This document shows, one piece after another, positions 54,545 through 64,000 of a stretch of 64,000 nucleotides of DNA. Below the pieces are notes generated by a model. The model saw only the letters and a program-made list of their open reading frames with translations, was not told the DNA's origin and searched no databases. A program made the position numbers and the translations under genes. The stretch's first letter is position 1, and each line of letters opens with the position of its first letter. Source of the stretch: Molanna angustata (taxonomy: Eukaryota; Arthropoda; Insecta; Trichoptera; Molannidae); contig OY754972.1 in assembly GCA_963576475.1 (NCBI GenBank), positions 29,033,668-29,097,667 on the forward strand. The letters run 5' to 3'.

Positions 54545-55015
54545 GATGGTGTAGTTCTGCCATAAGTATGACCTAGAAAGGAATAGATGTAGTCTTACAT
54601 ACTAGATCATGGTTTTAATTGAGGATAAAATTACAAACTCATGGTGTCACACAGGACTATGGAGAGAAGAATGTTGAATATCTCTTTAAGAAATAGAAAA
54701 ACTAATATGTGGATAAGACAGCAGGACAAAGTAACCGATGTCGCCGAGAGAGTCGCCACTATGAAATGGAACTGGGCAGGACACATTACCAGATAAACAG
54801 AAGGTAGGTGGACCCAGAGAGTCTTGTGGTGACGTCCGAGACAGGGAAAAAGAAACGAGAGACGTCCTCAGACACGGTGGTCGGACTGCAACAAAGCAGT
54901 AGCAGGAAGCAATTGGAAGGGGTGTGCCCAGGAAAGGTAAGAGTGGTAGAAGAGGGAAGAGGCCTATATTCAACTCTGGATGCAAACGGGCTGATGAAGA
55001 AGAAAAAAAAGAATT
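54545..55015 (+). pseudogene. LINE C-terminal fragment (Q-D-R/A-Y class)
   Basis: One frame reads SHRTMERRMLNISLRNRKTN, MWIRQQDKVTDVAERVATMK, WNWAGHITR, a TAA, then EGRWTQRVLWWRPRQGKRNE, RRPQTRWSDCNKAVAGSNWK and GCAQER. A shift follows and EEAYIQLWMQTG ends the protein. The order R-x-M-E-R-R-M-L, V-T-D-V-A-x-R, K-W-x-W-A-G-H, W-R-P-R-x-G-K-R and R-W-x-D is a known insect LINE ORF2 terminus, the same class as the fragment at 11955-12120. It carries one stop and one frameshift and ends in an AAG-rich tail. Confidence 0.85.
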
Positions 55016-55039
55016 AGAGACAGAATGACGTAAATTTTA

Positions 55040-55132
55040 AAAATAACAGAAGAGCGTCTATGAGCGTCAAGAGAGAGGAGTTTAGCGTTCGGTTCTCTCT
55101 GCCTACCCCAAATAGGAAGTGGGCGTGATGGG
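55040..55132 (+). mobile_element. RTE-like 3'-end remnant
   Basis: AGCGTTCGGTTCTCTCTGCC, TACCCCAAATAGGAAGTGGG and CGTGATGGG match the RTE terminus at 425-475 (reverse complement). The hairpin is disrupted. Only the last ~90 bp survive. Confidence 0.75.
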
Positions 55133-55564
55133 AAAGTATGGTATTGTAAAAAAATATATTTTTATATACCTATATTTTATAGAATCGTTGGAATGCCCTC
55201 TGGTAGGTGCGAAGTGCACCGAAGGGAAGTTGTGAGAGGATCATCTCAATTCCGGCTTACTGGTCTGGGAAGGAATTTTAAGACGCTGCCGACACGGTCG
55301 TTTTCTGAAAATCTTACCTCAAATGTGCTATGCTATGTGATCTCAACACCCCCGACACAGTGGAAAACTTCAACACTGAAAAAAATTGTGACCACCGAAC
55401 TGGCTACCTGCGTTTTTAGCCAAATTTTTGCTATCAGTAATTAAAGTTAATCCATTTATGACTATACTCTTTGGTTTAGCGCACAAAATGAATTGTTTTG
55501 TAGTCACTATAGTTCGGTTAATTTTAACATAACTTTTAATTAAAGGCATATTTGTTATATATTT
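55133..55564. other. Intergenic block with an unassigned 83-codon frame
   Basis: The plus frame at 55193-55444 (MPSGRCEVHRREVVRGSSQF...) lies in slightly GC-richer DNA. I recognise no domain and see no neighbouring exon, so I leave it unassigned. Confidence 0.35.
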
Positions 55565-55625
55565 CACAAGTGCATAAAGTTATCACGAGATCTAGCTGAT
55601 GATAGGTCTAAAAGGTTTTCCAGTT
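55565..55625 (-). repeat. Interspersed repeat G, short inverted fragment
   Basis: GTGCATAAAGTTATCACGAG and TGATGATAGGTCTAAAAGG mirror the centre of repeat G at 48375-48425. About 60 bp are recognisable. Confidence 0.5.
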
Positions 55626-57264
55626 TCATTTTTTAAGAAATAATTTGCACATATTTCGTAATAAATAATTATTGCTACACTTACTTATATGTTTCGTCTC
55701 ACACGACATAATATTATTAATTAATTGCTGGTAATCAAAAGCACACATCTAGGCTTGTACAAATAAATATTAGAATCAACTAAGATAAAGACGTTTCTGA
55801 TAAATTGAGATATTTTGAAACGAGATCGTGTAGGTATGTACAGAGTGTGACATGATGTGTGTTCCTCTTTTAAACAGGCGGTATAATTTACGCCTTATAG
55901 ATAAACTATATGGCATGTTGAAATAAAACCGACCGCCGATTTGTTATATTGCCCGAGACAAAAAAAATAATAATGTCGTTACATTTAACATAATGTGAAA
56001 CCGTTGGACAAGATGGAGTTTCTTAACAATTTGATAAATGACGGAAAATCTCACATAAATATACCTATCTTGACGGTTTTGGAAGGCTATCATTCCAAGC
56101 GAGGTATATCGAACTCCAAGTGTTGATCATTTTAATGATTCTCATGAATTCATTCCCAATTATTATTATATACATCATGCATTATAATATTATGAGCACG
56201 TCCAAATGCAGTGACGTACATCCAAACGAATAAAATTTCACGGTGTTGGGCCCACATTGTACATACAATGAAAGGAGCCCTTTAACAACCGGATTTTTGT
56301 GGGTAGGTATTCAATAATATTTTTATCACGACTATAACACTTTATTGAAAACTATTACTAATTTAGTTTGATATTGATACTCCATGAAATCCTTATAATC
56401 CCATAAGCTGTACTTTTGAGAAAATCATGTGATTGTGATTGACAAGTATTTGCAGTAAAAATGTTATTTAGTGTGATATTCTTCAAGAGATTTCTAGTAT
56501 TGCACATTTAGAGAATGTACCACACTCAAATCTACGAAAAAAATGGTAAAATACATCGTATGAGGTCTATATAAATTGCGGTATGCGGCAAAACAACGTC
56601 TGCCCGAGCCGACTAAAATAGATATAAAAAATGTTTTTATTTTTTGTTTTACAAAATGCATTTAACGAAAAAAATCATGTGGAAACACAAGATAAATTCA
56701 ATATTGAACATTTTAAAAAATAATATACCTATCATTAAAATGTTGTAGATTCAAACAAATGTCTTTCAAATTCTTTGCAATCGAATTTTGTATTAATCTC
56801 ACTCAAAAAAAAACATTGAATCACGACTTTGTTGAAATTTTTTTTTTATTTTCAGGGCCCTTGACACCAATATTTATGCCAATGTTTTTGAACACTTTGT
56901 TTCTGAGTGCATTCTGCACTGAATGTTAACTTAATATATTTCATGAAATATGTATGTAGGTATCATCTCAAATTATTTATCTTTGTCACTTTCCAACAAT
57001 AATTATTAGCACTTTTGTTTTATCGTTTATGTCGCCACATTTAAAAAGTGCAGTGCTAAAAACTGCAAAAAACTAATTGTTTCTCCATACAATATAATTA
57101 TAAAAATTGTAGGCATAAAATACTATATACCTACTCAATAAATATTTATAAAACATAAACCTTTATCTTTCTTCAATAAAATACATATATATTTTTTAAT
57201 CGAATATTTTATTTTTGCATATGCGCAAACATTGGATTTTTTTCCCTGTCGGGAGTCAAAGATA
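55626..57264. other. AT-rich DNA with a Helitron-end-like motif at 56566-56616
   Basis: TCTATATAAATTGCGG is followed within 35 bp by GGCA-AAACAACGTC-TGCC, 8 nt and CTAA. This is the hairpin-8-nt-CTRR layout of the two Helitrons in the window, compressed to ~50 bp. It may be an extreme deletion derivative. Nothing else is supported. Confidence 0.4.
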
Positions 57265-57460
57265 TTTTTAACGGACTTTTAATTATCTCAATAGAGACGA
57301 AGTTGGAATATTAACTGTAGGAGAACCGGGAAATCAAGGCACCTACAGGGCTTACGACCTGTCATCGGCTGGTTTACGTGACCACTTCATGCGTTTGCGC
57401 AACGTTCACCAATTATGCCTTTTTAATGAGATCCCTATCAATTTAATTTTGAAAGTTCTA
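57265..57460 (+). repeat. Interspersed repeat G, longest copy
   Basis: CAATAGAGACGAAGTTGGAA, AGAACCGGGAAATCAAGGC, ACCTACAGGGCTTACGACC, GGCTGGTTTACGTGACC and CAACGTTCACCAATTATGCC align with the copies at 11660 and 48300. There is no conserved frame and no obvious terminal repeat. Confidence 0.72.
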
Positions 57461-57699
57461 TATATTGTAATACTGAAATTCTTTTCGCTTGAAAATAAGG
57501 AATTTTTACACATAGATGGCTGTAGTACTTTTTTTATTGTAAGTAACTTAAAACTACAAGGCCTTTGAAGTAGATTTTTACTTCAATCGAAAGAGAATAT
57601 GGAAATCTACCCGCTGAGTTTTTTTATTATTTTAATATTTCAATAAATATTCTTGCTATTTCAAAAAAAACTCTAAATTTTACCTTATTTGCAGATAAA

Positions 57700-57775
57700 A
57701 TGTTGTATATCACATATCAGGTGATAGACAATATTTTTTGTGTTTCATACATTAAAAGGTAATTTAATGTGCATT
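57700..57775 (+). repeat. Repeat N, copy 2
   Basis: CACATATCAGGTGATAGACA and GTGTTTCATACATTAAAAGG match 10125-10190 in the same orientation. Confidence 0.55.
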
Positions 57776-57799
57776 TTTGCGTTTACCCGTATACCCAGG

Positions 57800-57940
57800 T
57801 TATAAGTGCAGTATCTGCAAGGCTTTAGAGTACTCCGGACTCCATGCGTTTTTTTCAAAGTTTTGCATGGGGCCTTTATAAGTCCCCATAAGCAGAACTG
57901 GTGGTGGTAGAAGAAGAACAGCTCTTCGTTACATTTACGA
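57800..57940 (-). repeat. Interspersed repeat I, copy 3
   Basis: GCAAGGCTTTAGAGTACTCC, AGTTTTGCATGGGGCCTTTA and AGTCCCCATAAGCAGAACTG are the reverse complement of 26275-26400, covering the longest extent of the family in the window. Confidence 0.7.
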
Positions 57941-57944
57941 GTTA

Positions 57945-60165
57945 GATGATAACAGAATTAAATTTTCTCACGATGTTTTACCGGAGAGTAAATGAGATGA
58001 ATTTGAAATAACGCAGCGAAATGGTATTCAATATGATCGGGATGGCTGGTTCGGTCGTAAATCTAGTCATTCATTAAGATATTCGCATTTGTTTTTGATA
58101 AACGTTCTTGTATTGGATATGAAATTCGCAATATCGATCATAGCACACACATACACTACACTACACTATATATCCAACCAGTCTATTCTGAGCTTTGGGT
58201 TCAAGATGAGCTCCGTACTAAATCCTGTATAGTTGACCTCACCACTAACGGCCCACTTGATATAAATTGTTAGTGAATGTAACCGTAAGGTCAAGCAGTA
58301 GATATGTGTATATGGACTTGATTTAAATTCAACATTTTCCCAAATAAATCGGTGTAAATACCTACAACAGAAGAACAGAGCTGTTCGCACAATTCCAAAA
58401 TGTACCTACTATTTCATCATTTAGTTACAATTGCAAGTTGCAACCTGTGAAACAGTATTCACAGAAGTTACAATAGATATTATTTTAATTCACGTTTTTG
58501 ATGACATTTTTCTTCATAGTAAAATATACTGTTTATCTCTAACTCAACAGCTGATGAAACGTTATGTACAGAATGATAATATTTTATTGGTTAGCTGGTA
58601 GGGACCTACTCAAAAATAATTCTTGGAAGACTGCAATATATTTTTAAAATATGTATGTAGGTAATATATTATTTAGAGAAAAATTGAAGTAGGTATAGCT
58701 GTCTTGCTCTATCTCAATTAAAATCACTCTCCGTACTCTTCTTGACAAAATCCATAGTTTTGTCGATTAATAGCATAATAGTAACCATGTTATGTTTTTT
58801 TATGACTACATTTTTGTCTTTCCCATCTTTTTTTTATTTGTAAGATAGTTTTGGTCTCAAATGATTTATTTGGTACCTACGGTTATCGGCAAACATTTGG
58901 GTTTTTTGCTCAGCTGGTATACATGTAAACTGCTCCGTGAATTGAATTTTCAAGTAATTTGTTACTGATCTAAGCTTAAGATAATTAGGTTTAATATACC
59001 GAATATAATAAACGGACATTTAGCTAAGAGCGGTTCCTTGATTTTGACCGACAATATCTGTGTGTAGGTACATGATGGAATAATGCATCCAGTTATACAT
59101 GACGAGTTCACAACCGGCAATTTGTGCGTCACAATAAATCTATATAAATTCACCTCAGTTCACGTCCTACACTAATGGATGTATGTTGATATACAACAAA
59201 TCTTTGTACTTATTCAATTAATAGTTCAATTTTCTATTTAGAATCGACCTTCTCGGTTTATGGCAATACCAATATATTTTACACAAACACTCTAAAGTGG
59301 TGTAATGGGATTATGGGAAATGCAGCGGTTATTTTGAGTACATTTAACCACCATAGAATGATGAATTATGGTATCTGAAATTTAGCAAGAAGTTGCTATA
59401 AAGATGGAAACATAAAATTGATAGGTCAAGAAAATAAAATTACTACACATTCTTTTGCTACACAAAGCTGAAGTGAAATTTTGAACAAATAAACAAATTA
59501 TTATTAAATCTCGTCACAAATTACTAGTAGGTATAAGTGGTGTTAATTTTTTGGATACTTTAATGGCACTTGACACTCAATTTTTGTGACAGTTATTGAA
59601 TAGGTTATTGCAAAAAAAAATACAATATGTACGGTACATCAAAAATATTCGTAATTATTGAATAGTTCAATATAAGCAAAAGAAAAATATAAAAACATTT
59701 ATAAATAATTTAAAATAAAAGTTCTTTGTATTCAGCAGATAAGTAAACTGACTTGGTACCGATAATATTCGAATGTCATCCAATTGTTTGCGGGCAAGAC
59801 CAGATTTCATAACCATGTATGGACGAATATTTCATGATCTAAGTATTGTTCCTTGAACATAGTTTCCAAATGTGTATGTAAAACTATTCCGGCTTCAAAC
59901 TTCTTAGTCACAAAGTCGTTACGGACATTTTATAAATCATTAAATGTCTTTAAAGAGCAGATCAGTTTGTTTTAAGTTACTCAGGACATAAATTCTAAGG
60001 GTCGTATAAAGCAGCATTCCCGCAGTACAGGACCTTATCTTTTTCTCAAATAACTCTTGTAATACGAGTCTAATTACTTTTTATAAATATTTTTTCTTCA
60101 GAACATATAGCAGTGAAATGCAAATTTAGTTTGAGGAAACGTAAATCAAATATTGTGAATCTATC
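57945..60165. other. 2.2-kb AT-rich stretch, nothing recognised
   Basis: Several 60-75 codon frames occur (58166, 58834, 58962) without motifs. A short (ACACT)n run lies at 58147-58166. Confidence 0.4.
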
Positions 60166-60168
60166 TCT

Positions 60169-60306
60169 CCACTTTTTTCTTATTCTCCTCAGCCATCTGC
60201 ACTGCTTGCCTCTTCAAAACTTTTTCTTCGAATAATATTTTGGGGCTGCTCTCTAAATCCAATTCATCCCCGCGATTGGGATTATATCTGCCCAACTATT
60301 TTGTGG
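60169..60306 (-). other. Unassigned coding-looking frame
   Basis: From a TAG at ~60304 the minus strand stays open for 45 codons to TAG at 60167: LGRYNPNRGDELDLE, then SPKILFEEKVLKRQAVQM and AEENKKKVER. The sequence is hydrophilic, charged and helix-prone at the end, unlike the AT-driven junk frames nearby, and could be a last exon of a host gene or a LINE-derived piece. I do not recognise a family. Confidence 0.35.
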
Positions 60307-60440
60307 TTACTAGTTAAATATTTTAGGTAATCGTCTATCAAAGCTCTATCTCGCCACATAGCCTGCCAAAGTCACTTCAGTTTCTCAACACGATTCACGA
60401 TATCCGTAACTTTTTTTTGGTTTGGTGTCTGGTGTGTTCT
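60307..60440 (-). pseudogene. Possible LINE C-terminal scrap
   Basis: The minus strand reads QTPNQKKVTDIVNRVEKLK, a TGA, then LWQAMWRDRALI. V-T-D-I-V-x-R-V-x-K-L-K-W-x-W-A-G-H is the expected LINE order (compare VTDVAERVATMKWNWAGH at 54700), so this is probably the same class, badly decayed. Confidence 0.45.
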
Positions 60441-61284
60441 TCCACAATTTCATAATAATTGAAAGAGAAAATAACTAAAACAAAAGACAAGTCTTTAAAT
60501 ATTAAACAGTTGCATATTACAGTTGATATAAAATTTGAAACTTAAGAAAACAAAAGAAACATAGATTAAAAATCAAGGACATAAATTACTGCGTAATATG
60601 AAGTAGGTAACAATGAAAAAAAATAACAAGTTCAAAATGTTTTTTTCTGTGAGAAATGTAATTTGTACCAGAAAAAAAAGTTTATAATAACTTTGAATTG
60701 TATTTTTTTCTTATATTTATTGTTTACATATTGTGATTATGTATTTTGGTTTTCAATGATAAAAAAAATATGTTCAAAAATAAACAAAAGCTATTTTCAC
60801 ATATTGAAATGGACACTTCACATACCCATTTCGATACCAGATTCTACATAATATTATGTTTTTTATAATGCCATTTTTGACGGATTTAAATATTATGAAA
60901 TAAATCTAAGCTGCGTCATCATGTTATTGATTTCGACTAAGGTATTATCAAAACTTGCTGGTCATCTAATCTTCCATAATATCTGGGGATTATGTCGAGT
61001 ACTTCATTCAATATAAATCTTAATTATATGACTGATTTCACACAAAAGCCTTAATGAGACGTCGATAAAAAAATATTGAATTAATTAAATTAATACATAA
61101 TAAATTTCTAAAAATAAATATTAAAGCAGGTGTATAATTTTTGTATTATTGGAAAATACATACTGTCACACCGTTTGTTACGTATATATGTATGTATACA
61201 TAGTACCTATATATTTTATATTTCAAAATATCATGCCATCCTTTACCTCTGTCTTTCGCACCATGTGTTTTTACTCCTCACTAA
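60441..61284. other. AT-rich intergenic DNA, nothing recognised
   Basis: I could not support any feature in this interval. Confidence 0.4.
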
Positions 61285-61650
61285 ATATGTATTGTGGGAA
61301 ATATAGTGGGGAGTTATGAATTCGCAATTTGAGAGGTTATATTCTTTATTACAGATTATCAACTAGTATCATGCTGAGTTTGTATTCTGAAAGTTTTATC
61401 ACAATGTATCTGTGTATATGTATATGCTGTGTACGGCGTGTTTATAGGTTATAGACTATAGGTACTCATTCGATTATTTTCAAACTTTGTATGTATATGC
61501 TGTGTACTTTGTACTATGTACGGCGTGTTTATTCTACTTTATAGGTTATAGATTAAAATATTCGATTATTTTCAAAGTTTTTTTATATCAAATACTAGCT
61601 TAGACTCTAGTAAGTTTTGAAGAATATCTGATCAGTGCTTCTTTTGATTT
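61285..61650 (-). repeat. Interspersed repeat F, copy 2, with internal duplication
   Basis: The reverse complement shares GAAGCACTGATCAGATAT, AAAGTAGAATAAACACGCC, ACAGATACATTGTGAT and CAGCATGATACTAGTTGAT with 6695-6965. A block of ~75 bp containing TATGTATATGCTGTGTAC, GGCGTGTTTAT and CGATTATTTTCAAA is duplicated (61418 and 61490), so this copy is longer. Confidence 0.68.
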
Positions 61651-61842
61651 AACAAACACATGAATATGCTGTTAATTTTCCATTCAAAATTTGAATAATA
61701 TGTATGTGGAGTGACATGGTAGTAAGGAGTTGGCCACAACCCACTCGTTTTTACTTTTTGCAGTGTTCCAATAAATAATAATTATAAATCCTTTTTATCA
61801 TTCCATTTCTTTTATAATTATTTTTAAAGCATATATAAATAT

Positions 61843-62052
61843 TCCAACTGTCGATTTGTTCAGGAGAACTTTGTTCTCTTAACATATCGACAATGTATCA
61901 AGCCAGAATACGCGAGAATTGTATGGAGAGGTCTACTTTTTTCACGGCTTTTCCAACTTTGAAGTCAAAAAACACCAACTTAGAGGCTTCGCAGCATATA
62001 TGTTCCATACACGGATTTACTCAGAATTCGGAGTAGAACATTTCGTGTGTCT

Positions 62053-62113
<61 letters not shown>

Positions 62114-62889
62114 TGTGTGTGTGTGTGTCCCTTATAACTTTTGATCCGCTCAATTTACAGAGCCCAAAATTTCAGAATATATACACAGTTATAGGCCTAC
62201 AAAAATTTAATACTCAGAATTTTGAATTTTTGTTTCAGTCAGGGGTTATCAACTTTTGAATTTTTATTTTATTTTTCCATATATCTCAGAAACCATAAAA
62301 GCTAGAACGCTGAAAATTGGTACAAACATAGAAAACTAAAAAATCTCAAATAATATTTTTCAAAAAAATTCCAGTATTTCTCAAACATTTTTTATTAAGA
62401 AAAATATTTTTTTATGATAAATTTATGAGTTTAACTGCCTATATTTCCAAAACTTATACAATTATCGAAAAAAGCCGAAACACCCCAACTAGATAATTTA
62501 ATTTTCTATAAAAAATATTAACATTGTAGTAGAAGATCTCAATTTTTTTATCAATTTTTTTAAAAATCGAATTTAGTGACGACATCGCTTCATACATTTT
62601 GTATGGCAGTCGCCTATACACAATATGTAAGAAGACTTAATAGTTTGATACTTCATCTCCAAACATACATACCATCATGCTATTTTCATATTCTGGGTAG
62701 GAAAAAAGGAACTTCCTCCATACTATCCTATCTTGACATACATACCTACATAATATATGTTGTATAGAAAACAAAATATCTGAAAATATTCAATAATTTG
62801 TATTTATGGGTTTATAGTTTGGTACATATTCTTCAACTATACATACTATCGCTATCGACAGTTGGATCTCATGTGTTACATGCAACTAG
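61843..62889 (+). mobile_element. HINE/Helentron-like element, complete, 1047 bp
   Basis: It runs from T|TCCAACTGTCGATTTG to ACATGCAACTAG|T. The 5' stem-loop is AGGAGAAC-TTT-GTTCTCTT (61862-61880) and the inverted partner CGACAGTTGGA lies at 62857-62867. The 3' hairpin CATGT-GTT-ACATG precedes CAACTAG. A (GT)n tract at 62046-62130 sits in the interior, and the RTE-like segment is at about 62660-62745. The first ~80 bp after the 5' end define a second subtype, shared with 19790-20312 and different from 45884 and 21501. Confidence 0.87.
62046..62130. repeat. (GT)n microsatellite inside the HINE-like element
   Basis: About 40 GT units with a few TT or CT interruptions. The corresponding position is a short CA run at 22470-22485 and a GTC run at 46103-46120 in other copies, so the site is length-unstable. 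Cys-Val open frames through it are artefacts. Confidence 0.95.
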
Positions 62890-63014
62890 TATATTTAATT
62901 AGTAGTTAAATTATTGTAGGCATAGTATACAGGTAAACTTATTTCTACTTTGTCTTATTTGTATGTATATGTATATAATATGTATATTTTTTCATGAAAT
63001 GGATCCCTCTTGGA

Positions 63015-63465
63015 CAGCGGTCGGGGAACCGGGCTAAATTACCCCAAATGGGGTAAAAATGATTTTTGTTGGGGTAAATGGAAATTTTTCTAGTTCGCTT
63101 TTTCATAAACGTGTTAATATTTTTACAAACTTAATCAATTCAGGTGATACTTACATCAAAAAGTCCCAATTTTGAAGTAATTGCATCAAACATTAAGCAA
63201 CATCATTTCTCCAAAAACTGAAAGGGAAACCTGAAAATCTGAATTTTTGTTTGATCCAATTTGAGAATTTTATTTTGTTTGGCTATTACATACCTACTTA
63301 ATATTTTCATGTAACTTTTTTTTATTTTCCGTATACATTAATTAAATAAATAATGTTTATTCAAATAAACATTGATTGTCTTCTTTTCAAAATGGGGGAA
63401 AGGGATAATATCGACTTACGCAAAATATTTTTGGGTAATGGTTAAAAAAAGTTCTCCGACCGCTG
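63015..63465. mobile_element. Non-autonomous hAT-like element, 451 bp
   Basis: The ends CAGCGGTCGGGGAAC (left) and CAGCGGTCGGAGAAC (right, reverse complement) match at 14 of 15 positions; hAT ends commonly start CAGNGGTC. The 8-bp flanks CTCTTGGA (63007-63014) and CTCTCAGG (63466-63473) match at 5 of 8, consistent with an aged 8-bp target duplication. There is no transposase coding in the interior. Confidence 0.75.
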
Positions 63466-63930
63466 CTCTCAGGTAAAGGCCTCTTCCGCAGTGTTTCAAT
63501 ATCAACATTCAAAATTATATAGGTATTTCGCAAATTTAGGAAGTTTTACTAAGACGCTAAAAATGGTATCAATTTAGAAGGTATTAGTAATTTTAATCTA
63601 CATAATATTATATATTAATGTATTTCTTATATCCAATGCAAGTTTCAAATCCAAGTACCTAACTATGTAGGTATTTCTCTGATAAGTAAATTTATTTTTA
63701 GATTGATTCTTATACCTCTGAAATAAACTTTTATATTATGTAGGCGAACATATTTATAATTATATTAGTATTTGTATTGATTCGGTTTACAATAATTTAT
63801 AGTTTCAATAATATGTTTATCTCGTAATATATTAGTGGTTTCATAATCTTAATGACCGTTTTACACCGATCGTGGTTTATTTAAGAACAAAAAATTTCAA
63901 GAAATTAGATATAAATCGTATCGCACTTCC
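63466..63930. other. AT-rich intergenic DNA, nothing recognised
   Basis: No supported feature apart from the hAT flank. Confidence 0.4.
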
Positions 63931-63936
63931 GGTCTA

Positions 63937-64000
63937 GGACACATGGCAGCGGGACACTTGGCTGTGGGACACTTGGCTATGTGAGACACTTGGGTACAGG
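63937..64000 (+). repeat. Start of a 15-17 bp tandem repeat, cut by the window edge
   Basis: Four units are visible: GGACACATGGCAGCG, GGACACTTGGCTGTG, GGACACTTGGCTATGTG and AGACACTTGGGTACAGG. The first units preserve a 15-bp phase, encoding repeated G-H-x-A if translated; the third lengthens to 17. The array may continue beyond the window. Confidence 0.8.

Noticed and set aside
61919..62259. Frames rich in alternating Cys-Val
   Set aside because: They read through the (GT)n microsatellite inside a transposable element.

Overview
The window looks like repeat-rich, AT-rich nuclear DNA of an arthropod, most likely an insect and plausibly a moth or butterfly. That guess rests on short GTAGGTACCTAC-type palindromes scattered everywhere, LINE tails ending in (ATGT)n or (GAT)n, tRNA-headed SINEs, and Helitrons ending in CTAG|T. 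No single marker settles the taxon. There is no bacterial-style gene organisation, no rRNA, no convincing functional tRNA and no CRISPR array. I found no host exon I could name. Almost every long reading frame is either the tail end of a non-LTR retrotransposon (LINE) or a simple-repeat artefact.

Layout. 0-8 kb: a 5'-truncated RTE-like LINE with perfect target-site duplications (405-1210), a small Helitron (3237-3676), SINE and LINE remnants, and a cluster of three RTE pieces at 7.4-8.1 kb. 8-13 kb: a decayed LINE (8895-9800), the longest RTE reading frame (10729-11568), and a stack of two SINE families. 13-20 kb: a deleted Tc1/mariner element with TA flanks, a palindromic MITE and a second mariner fragment. 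20-26 kb: Helentron/HINE-like elements, a full RTE-tailed SINE, and a LINE nested inside an older RTE. 29-35 kb: an 843-bp Helitron, and a repeat pair in which one copy is the empty site for a LINE insertion in the other. 36-38 kb: a perfect 145-bp-arm palindrome between two very long (TA)n tracts. 38-46 kb: LINE tails, a minisatellite, and a LINE nested in a tRNA-derived SINE. 46-56 kb: HINE, SINEs, LINE tails and a palindromic MITE. 56-64 kb: mostly unannotated AT-rich DNA with one HINE, one hAT-like element and the start of a 15-17 bp tandem array.

How the parts relate. The RTE-like LINE is the apparent engine. Its last ~45 bp (a CCC/GGG hairpin, then CGTGATGGTATG and a tetranucleotide tail) recur at the 3' end of a ~270-bp SINE, and an RTE-like 3' end is also embedded in a ~1-kb rolling-circle-type (HINE-like) family. 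Two LINE-into-repeat nestings and one empty-site pair give relative ages. The most interesting material is this set of parasitic relationships, the HINE terminal structure and the giant palindrome; I do not see a new protein-based system.
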